Of a stretch of 7,131 nt of DNA, positions 1-4,372 are shown piece by piece. Location of the stretch: contig CALQJP020000125.1 of the NCBI GenBank assembly GCA_943330925.2, forward strand, positions 1-7,131, given 5' to 3'. The DNA comes from Chryseobacterium gleum (GTDB lineage Bacteria > Bacteroidota > Bacteroidia > Flavobacteriales_D > Sanyastnellaceae). The first letter of the stretch is position 1; each line of letters starts with the position of its first letter. Below the pieces are notes generated by a model. That model was not told where the DNA came from. It was given only the letters and a program-made list of their open reading frames with translations, and searched no databases. The translations under genes were made by a program, and so were the position numbers.

Positions 1-369
1 GGTTGTCTTTCCTTTAATCGACGCCCATTTTCGCTTGGCCAGTTCTCGGATATTGTCTTGTTGTACTTCATTCTCCAATAGTGATAACGCTTCTCGAATG
101 GATTCGTCGGCGATGGATCTCGCTTTCAAATGCATTTTGATTTTTTGAGCGCCCCATCGTTGCAAGTTCGATTTATCATGAGCAAACGCCGCAGCGAAGC
201 GTGCATCATCATACAGGTTGCTTTTCCTCAGTCGCTCGATACAAGAGTCGATAAAAGCCTTTTCAGCTCCCCATAGAGACAGCTTCCTCACCAGGTCGAA
301 TCTACATCGCTCTGCCTTGTTGCACCAATCTACCAGTTTGGTGTATGCTATTTCTTCGGGATACTTCAT
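1..369 (-). CDS. recX: Regulatory protein RecX, partial (C-terminus beyond left edge)
   Basis: RecX binds RecA filaments in the cytoplasm and limits their growth or activity during recombination and the SOS response (family knowledge). The visible 123 residues show the RecX pattern of short three-helix repeats. The first has DWCNKAERCRFDLVRKL (about residues 14-30, ending before LWG). It is followed by the hallmark block RLRKSNLYDDARFAAAF (46-62). Next comes RWGAQKIKMHLKARSI (71-86), matching the family pattern of W-G-x-x-K-I-x-x-x-L-x-x-x-x-I. The family is usually about 150-160 residues, so roughly the last quarter is missing. An ATG at 405 is also in frame, but a perfect TAnnTTTG element sits between the two ATGs, so I chose 369. 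Bacteroidota RecX proteins normally begin only a few residues before the K-L-x-x-(Y/W)-C helix, which also fits 369. recA is not visible in the window. The gene is divergent from the DUF349 gene. Confidence 0.9.
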   Translation of the reverse strand, partial: MKYPEEIAYTKLVDWCNKAERCRFDLVRKLSLWGAEKAFIDSCIERLRKSNLYDDARFAAAFAHDKSNLQRWGAQKIKMHLKARSIADESIREALSLLENEVQQDNIRELAKRKWASIKGKTT

Positions 370-392
370 GTTGTGCGCAAGGAGTGATGTGT

Positions 393-400
393 CAAAGTTA
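393..400 (-). promoter_or_regulatory. Putative recX promoter, -7 element
   Basis: Read on the minus strand this is TAACTTTG, a perfect match to the Bacteroidota sigma-A -7 consensus TAnnTTTG. It lies 23 nt before the recX ATG at 369, predicting a 5' leader of about 15-20 nt. No convincing -33 TTTG stands at the expected distance; the nearest TTG (plus-strand complement near 416-418) is about 15 nt away, slightly short. Its position downstream of the alternative in-frame ATG at 405 argues against that start. Confidence 0.55.
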
Positions 401-522
401 ATCATGAAGTTTTTCCAAGGTTTGAATCATCGGATGTATTCGCAGAAGTTAGATTCGGCAAGGGCTGTGTGTAAATTGTATTGAAAAAGCGAACCTTTCT
501 GTCTTGCTCCCGTTTTAACCCC

Positions 523-553
523 TTTTATGAACGTACTGCTTTGCTTACTTTTG
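523..553 (+). promoter_or_regulatory. Putative promoter of the DUF349 gene (TTTT-N19-TAnnTTTG)
   Basis: The -7 element TACTTTTG at 546-553 matches the Bacteroidota consensus TAnnTTTG exactly. A T-run (TTTT, 523-526) lies 19 nt upstream where the -33 TTTG/TTG element is expected; it is a weak match. The start site would fall near 557-560, giving a leader of about 35-40 nt. The stretch just before the ATG at 597 is A/T-rich (catatttttagttgta) with no Shine-Dalgarno motif, as is usual in this phylum. Confidence 0.6.
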
Positions 554-596
554 CGAGGCGGTCACAAATAAAGACCACAGCATATTTTTAGTTGTA

Positions 597-2291
597 ATGA
601 AAAACGAATTGATTGTTAAACTGCGCGAGCTTCTCAAAACGGAAGAGATTGCCTCAATCCGTGATGGAGTTCGTGAAATCCGCAATGATTGGAAGGCAGA
701 GACCGCCAAAGAACGCCAAATTCAGTTGGAAGCCTTCAAGGCTGAGGAACATCCTGAAGATGTCGAGTTTGTATACGTTCCACACGAGTTGGAGGGTGAG
801 TTTCAAGAAGTGTTGAAAGTGTACGAGGACCGTGTGGAAGAACACGGAAAGAAACTCGCTGCAGAGCGCCAGAAGAACCTTGAAATGAAGCATAACATCC
901 TGAACGAAATGGATGCGCTGATCAAGGACGAGCAAAACATTGGTAAAGCTTTCTCCACGCACAAAGCGTTGAAAGAACAATGGGATGCAATCGGCGATGT
1001 GCCCGGTGACAAGTACCACGACCTGCAAGAGAAATGGCAGCGATTCAACCATGAGTTTTTCTACAACATCAATATCTATAAGTCGCTTCAGGACCACGAC
1101 CTGAAAATCAACCTGCGTAAAAAGGAGGAAATGATTGAAGAGGCCAAGAAACTGGCTGAAGTGACTGTCATCAACGACCTCGAAATTCTCATCAAGAAAT
1201 TCCAACGAGAGTGGATGAACATTGGTCCATCACCGCGCGAAACATTCAAGGAATTGGGTGATACGTTTTTCGGGATTCTACGTGAATCACAGAATCGTGT
1301 GCAAGCCCACTACGATGAGATTCACAAGCACAGCGACGATAATCTTGCGAAGAAGAAGGAATTGGTAGCGAAGATGAGCGAGATTCTGACAATGGAAATA
1401 ACGAATGCTGCAACCAGTAATCGCTGGACCGATGAAGTGTTGAAGTTGCAGGAAGAATGGAGAACGATTGGTTGGGCCCGCAAGAAAGAGAACGAAGAGG
1501 TTTGGCAGGAATTCCGCGGCCTATGCGATTTGTTCTTCAGCAAGCGCAACTCTCTTTTCGAAGAGAAGCGTTCTGCTTACAAGGTTAATAGAGAAAAGAA
1601 GGAGGCGCTTATTGAGCGTGCTCGTGTTATTCAGAATAGCGAAGATTGGAAGTCGGCAACGGAAGATCTTAAGCGCATGCAGGAAGAGTGGAAAGCCATT
1701 GGAGGTGCTGATCCGCGCGAGGAGCAAAAACTCTGGCAGCGTTTCCGTTCAACATGCGATCATTTCTTCGCGCGCAAAAAGGAAAACTATTCGAAAGTCA
1801 TCGAAGAGCAAAGTCAGAATCTGGCGCTCAAAATGGATATGCTCACAGAATTGGATGCACTTGAAATTACCGGCAATAAAGGCTCTGACCTTGCTGCGCT
1901 CAAATCATTTGGTGAGCGTTGGCATGCCGTAGGTTTTGTGCCCAAGGACAAAGTGAAGGAAGTAATGGATCGTTACAACCAGTTGCTTGATGTGAAGTAT
2001 GGTCAAATCAATGCCGACAGAGAGCAGCGTGAAATGTCGAACTTCCGCAGCAAGCTCGACACCTTGAAGACCAGCGCCAACGGAGAGGCTCAACTGAAAC
2101 GTGAGCGCAATTTCATGCGTGAGAAGATTGACAAACTCAAGCATCAGATTGCTCAATACGAAAACAACATGGGTATTTTCACCGGAAAAGGTGCAGAAGC
2201 ATTGCGCAAGGACATCGAGAAGAAAATCAAGGCAACCGAGCGCGAAATAGATGACATCAAGAAGAAGATGGAGCTGCTCACCAGCAATTAA
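597..2291 (+). CDS. DUF349 domain-containing protein (five tandem DUF349 repeats)
   Basis: The molecular function is unknown; DUF349 proteins are conserved in Bacteroidota and some Actinobacteria. The 564-residue product is almost wholly helical, rich in Lys and Glu, and has no signal peptide or membrane segment, so it is probably cytoplasmic. I see five DUF349 units. Each has a W-x-x-(I/V)-G motif, with Trp at 129, 206, 288, 365 and 442, spaced 77-82 residues. In most units this is followed about 15 residues later by W-x-x-F and then an F-F pair (154-155, 224-225, 313-314, 390-391). Units 3 and 4 are closest to each other (EEWRTIG and EEWKAIG). The fifth is degenerate, with VG for IG and no second Trp or FF. 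Residues about 480-562 form a charged coiled coil. The first 90 residues are also helical and may hold a further decayed unit. The gene has its own promoter and is divergent from recX. Its stop overlaps the convergent rfaE2 stop, leaving no room for a dedicated terminator. Confidence 0.92.
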   Translation: MKNELIVKLRELLKTEEIASIRDGVREIRNDWKAETAKERQIQLEAFKAEEHPEDVEFVYVPHELEGEFQEVLKVYEDRVEEHGKKLAAERQKNLEMKHNILNEMDALIKDEQNIGKAFSTHKALKEQWDAIGDVPGDKYHDLQEKWQRFNHEFFYNINIYKSLQDHDLKINLRKKEEMIEEAKKLAEVTVINDLEILIKKFQREWMNIGPSPRETFKELGDTFFGILRESQNRVQAHYDEIHKHSDDNLAKKKELVAKMSEILTMEITNAATSNRWTDEVLKLQEEWRTIGWARKKENEEVWQEFRGLCDLFFSKRNSLFEEKRSAYKVNREKKEALIERARVIQNSEDWKSATEDLKRMQEEWKAIGGADPREEQKLWQRFRSTCDHFFARKKENYSKVIEEQSQNLALKMDMLTELDALEITGNKGSDLAALKSFGERWHAVGFVPKDKVKEVMDRYNQLLDVKYGQINADREQREMSNFRSKLDTLKTSANGEAQLKRERNFMREKIDKLKHQIAQYENNMGIFTGKGAEALRKDIEKKIKATEREIDDIKKKMELLTSN

Positions 2292-2788
2292 TCGGTCGAC
2301 TTCTTAATCTTATTTACAGCGTTTGTAGTGGAGTATCCTGCTACAATGGGAATGCATACAACACTGCCTCCACGTCCTTTCGTTTCGGATGAACCAACGA
2401 TATACCGCTTCGATGTGGGATCTGTTTCCTGTGCGTCGTAGTCACCACCTTTCACCAATAAGTCGGGCTGTATGAATTCGATCAACGCTGCAGGCGTGTC
2501 TTCTGTGAAGATGATAGCAGCATCAACGCATCGCAATGCAGCAATAACACCTGCGCGGGCAACTTCATCGTGAATGGGGCGCTCCGGCCCTTTGTTCAAT
2601 CGACGCACAGAGGCGTCGTCGTTGATGCCTACAATTAAACAATCGCCCAGTGCTTTTGCTTCCTCCAAATAACGTACGTGTCCGAGGTGAAGAATATCGA
2701 ACACACCGTTTGTAAAAACGATTTTCTTGCCCTCAGCTCTCCAGCTGTCAAGTTGATTGCGAAGTGCTGTGTAGCTTGGGAAATGCAT
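2288..2788 (-). CDS. rfaE2: D-glycero-beta-D-manno-heptose 1-phosphate adenylyltransferase
   Basis: This enzyme transfers AMP from ATP to heptose 1-phosphate, giving ADP-heptose for lipopolysaccharide core or related glycans. It corresponds to the C-terminal half of E. coli HldE as a stand-alone protein, the usual form in Bacteroidota. The 166 residues show the nucleotidyltransferase fold: IVFTNGVFDILHLGH (23-37) carries the HxGH ATP-binding signature (34-37). It is followed by VGINDDASVRRLNKG (53-67), RP (70-71), LLVKGGDY (110-117) and the C-terminal GYSTTNAVNKI (151-161), where the family has the pattern G-x-S-T-T/S-x-x-x-x-K-I. An ATG at 2809 would add seven residues but overlap the upstream gene by 20 nt. 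The ATG at 2788 sits 1 nt after the upstream TAA, follows an A-rich stretch and fits the family N-terminus. It is the last gene of the panD set, translationally tight with the membrane-protein gene. A related cytidylyltransferase activity is the main alternative, but the motif set favours RfaE2. Confidence 0.9.
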   Translation of the reverse strand: MHFPSYTALRNQLDSWRAEGKKIVFTNGVFDILHLGHVRYLEEAKALGDCLIVGINDDASVRRLNKGPERPIHDEVARAGVIAALRCVDAAIIFTEDTPAALIEFIQPDLLVKGGDYDAQETDPTSKRYIVGSSETKGRGGSVVCIPIVAGYSTTNAVNKIKKSTD

Positions 2789-2789
2789 G

Positions 2790-3758
2790 TTATTTTTTGG
2801 TGGTTGCAATCAGGAAGCTGACCGCGCCGACGAGAATATCCCAAGTCGTTTTGATCGACCATGAAATGAGCGCATAAATTTTACCTGCAGCCAGCGGAAA
2901 TCCGAGCGCCTGAAGACTTAATATAGCCATGCCGTGAAAAGCACCGGCACCACCGGGGGTTGGCACCATCATACCCAAGCTTCCTGCAGCCATAAAGAAT
3001 ACGGTTTGACGCAATGTCATGGCGCATGTTTCTTGAAGTGCCAGCAAAGAAGTGAATGTCATCAGCAGCCAGAAGAACCATATTCCAAATGAATAGAGCC
3101 AGAACAAGAAGCTTCTTTTCAGACGGAAAATACTCTTGAGGCCATCCATCATCCCTAAAAAGAACTCCCGTACTTTTTTGAAAAACGGAATGTGTTCAAA
3201 CTTCCTGAGCATAAACAGAAATATGGCGAATGCTGCGATTGCAGCTCCCAAAAGCACAAGTATGGTAGTACCCTTGCTGCCGTCGGCGTGTTCGAAGAAG
3301 GAGTTAAAGGCTTCCGTTTCCAATACAAAAGCGAGGAATACCAGTGAGGCAAGCATTGCAATGTCGACAATACGCTCCAAAAGCACGGTGCCTATGAGCT
3401 TGTTGACAGGAACCTGATCGGTTCTGTTGAGCAGTGTGCAACGGGCCAATTCACCGGAGCGGGGAATGAGGTTGTTCATGCAATAGCCAAAGGCAACCGC
3501 ATGTATCGCCCACCAGTCGCGCACGTGATAACCCATGGGCTCTAGCATTATGTTCCAACGCAGGCCGCGCAATACGGTGGCAATATATCCGAAAAGGAAG
3601 GAGGCAAAAACCCAAGGCCACTTTACAGACTTCAGGGCGGGTAGCAATTCGTTTTCCCAGCTGACATCCTTGTACAGCACCCACATGAGCACGGCAGCTA
3701 GTCCGAGGAATACGCTGTATGTGATTGCCTTTCTAATGACGTTGAATCTTGTTGTCAA
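2790..3758 (-). CDS. Lysylphosphatidylglycerol synthase TM-like (UPF0104/flippase-like) membrane protein
   Basis: This is an inner-membrane protein of the LPG_synthase_TM family, related to the flippase half of MprF and to AglD. The substrate is unknown here. The 322 residues hold about seven or eight hydrophobic segments: near 11-29, 49-65, 84-98, 122-147, 164-184, 217-240, 251-266 and 292-318. Family motifs are present: NNLIPRSGELAR (95-106), LERIVD (127-132) and PTPGGAGAFHG (266-276). There is no catalytic aminoacyl-transferase domain, so it is not a full MprF. The start is a TTG. An in-frame TAA lies two codons upstream and the next ATG (residue 25) falls inside the first membrane segment, so TTG at 3758 is the only start keeping that segment whole. 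It lies 51 nt after panD and 1 nt before the rfaE2 ATG, suggesting one transcript. Pairing with rfaE2 makes an envelope lipid or glycan role plausible; this is inference. Confidence 0.85.
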   Translation of the reverse strand: MTTRFNVIRKAITYSVFLGLAAVLMWVLYKDVSWENELLPALKSVKWPWVFASFLFGYIATVLRGLRWNIMLEPMGYHVRDWWAIHAVAFGYCMNNLIPRSGELARCTLLNRTDQVPVNKLIGTVLLERIVDIAMLASLVFLAFVLETEAFNSFFEHADGSKGTTILVLLGAAIAAFAIFLFMLRKFEHIPFFKKVREFFLGMMDGLKSIFRLKRSFLFWLYSFGIWFFWLLMTFTSLLALQETCAMTLRQTVFFMAAGSLGMMVPTPGGAGAFHGMAILSLQALGFPLAAGKIYALISWSIKTTWDILVGAVSFLIATTKK

Positions 3759-3809
3759 ATTTGGTTAACGCTTAACGGTGTTTGACCCCACCATGCGGAA
3801 AGTTGTTCA

Positions 3810-4160
3810 CTAAGCCAGTTTATTAGTGGCCGTATCCGGAAATACGATGGCCGGCTTGAAAACAAGCGCTTCTTCACGTGTCATGTGTGCATAGGTTACA
3901 ACTATTACGACATCACCTGGAGTTACCTTTCTTGCAGCAGGACCATTAAGGCATACTACACCGCTGCCGCGTTCCCCCTGAATGATGTAGGTTTCGAGTC
4001 GTTCGCCGTTCATGCAGTTTAATACTTGCACTTTTTCACCTTCAATCATATCGGCAGCTTCCATGAGCAATGGATCAAGGGTAATGCTACCTATGTAATT
4101 CAGGTTGGCTTCCGTAACCGTAACGCGGTGGATTTTCGATTTGAGCACTTCAATAAGCAT
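3810..4160 (-). CDS. panD: Aspartate 1-decarboxylase proenzyme
   Basis: PanD decarboxylates L-aspartate to beta-alanine, the precursor of pantothenate and CoA, in the cytoplasm. The proenzyme cleaves itself at Gly24-Ser25 to create the pyruvoyl cofactor on the new N-terminus of the alpha chain. The 116-residue product keeps that site in YIGSIT (22-27). It also has Lys9 and His11 (LKSKIHR), Tyr22, and Arg54, Thr57 and Tyr58 in NGERLETY, all matching the E. coli enzyme positions. NGPAARKV (72-79) and GDVVIVVTY (82-90) are further family blocks. Length is normal for the family. The frame stays open upstream to 4385, but the family N-terminus is [11 protein letters not shown], so the start is 4160. 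It is first in the panD / membrane protein / rfaE2 set. panC, often its neighbour in Bacteroidota, is not upstream here; the next gene is the divergent PKD protein. Confidence 0.97.
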   Translation of the reverse strand: MLIEVLKSKIHRVTVTEANLNYIGSITLDPLLMEAADMIEGEKVQVLNCMNGERLETYIIQGERGSGVVCLNGPAARKVTPGDVVIVVTYAHMTREEALVFKPAIVFPDTATNKLA

Positions 4161-4165
4161 GGGCG

Positions 4166-4196
4166 CAAAAATACAGGCAGATGGTCCGTGTGAAAA
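4166..4196 (-). promoter_or_regulatory. Putative panD operon promoter (TTTT-N19-TATTTTTG), 5 nt from the ATG
   Basis: On the minus strand TATTTTTG (4173 down to 4166) is a perfect TAnnTTTG -7 element. A T-run (4197-4193) is placed 19 nt upstream as a -33 element, the same arrangement as at the DUF349 promoter. Only 5 nt separate the -7 element from the panD ATG, so initiation at the usual distance would put the mRNA start at or within a base or two of the start codon. A leaderless or near-leaderless message is predicted. Confidence 0.55.
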
Positions 4197-4372
4197 ATGG
4201 AATCGCATGCATGGGTACGATTGGGTTAATTGATAGTTGTTTAGGCTTGTGTGGGGTCTGTTATTGTGTATTTCGTTTGTAGTTTTTTCTATTTCGTCTG
4301 AATATCGGATTATTTCATCTAAAAAAACCGGAAGAAGTGCATCTTTTTGGAATACCCCCCGTACAAACTGAC
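4174..4372. other. A/T-rich divergent intergenic region between panD and the PKD gene
   Basis: This stretch separates the divergent panD and PKD genes. For the PKD gene I see no perfect TAnnTTTG. Two one-mismatch candidates exist: TTCGTTTG at 4272-4279 and TCTTTTTG at 4342-4349. The second would give a leader of under 20 nt. The minus strand stays open through the region and encodes a transposase-like peptide (about 4212-4328) described under findings. No terminator, RNA gene or riboswitch-like element is apparent. Confidence 0.5.

Noticed and set aside
370..405. Longer recX start at 405
   Set aside because: The added 12 residues contain the perfect TAnnTTTG promoter element and do not resemble RecX N-termini.
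218..484. 88-codon plus-strand open frame opposite recX
   Set aside because: It overlaps the recX coding sequence on the other strand, and recX has clear family motifs while this frame has none.
654..1205. 183-codon open frame antisense to the DUF349 gene
   Set aside because: It lies wholly inside a well-supported gene. Its hydrophobic Phe/Leu/Val composition is what the complement of Lys/Glu-rich codons gives. No family motif was seen.
1468..1932. 154-codon open frame in another plus-strand frame of the DUF349 gene
   Set aside because: Arg/Lys/Ser-rich frame-shadow composition, no recognisable motif and no promoter.
2789..2809. rfaE2 start at 2809
   Set aside because: It would overlap the upstream gene by 20 nt and add seven non-family residues. 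The ATG at 2788 fits the stop-start junction better.
3764..3776. Inverted repeat GTTAA-CGC-TTAAC between panD and the membrane-protein gene
   Set aside because: A five-base, A/T-rich stem with a 3-nt loop and no U-tract is too weak to call a terminator or operator.
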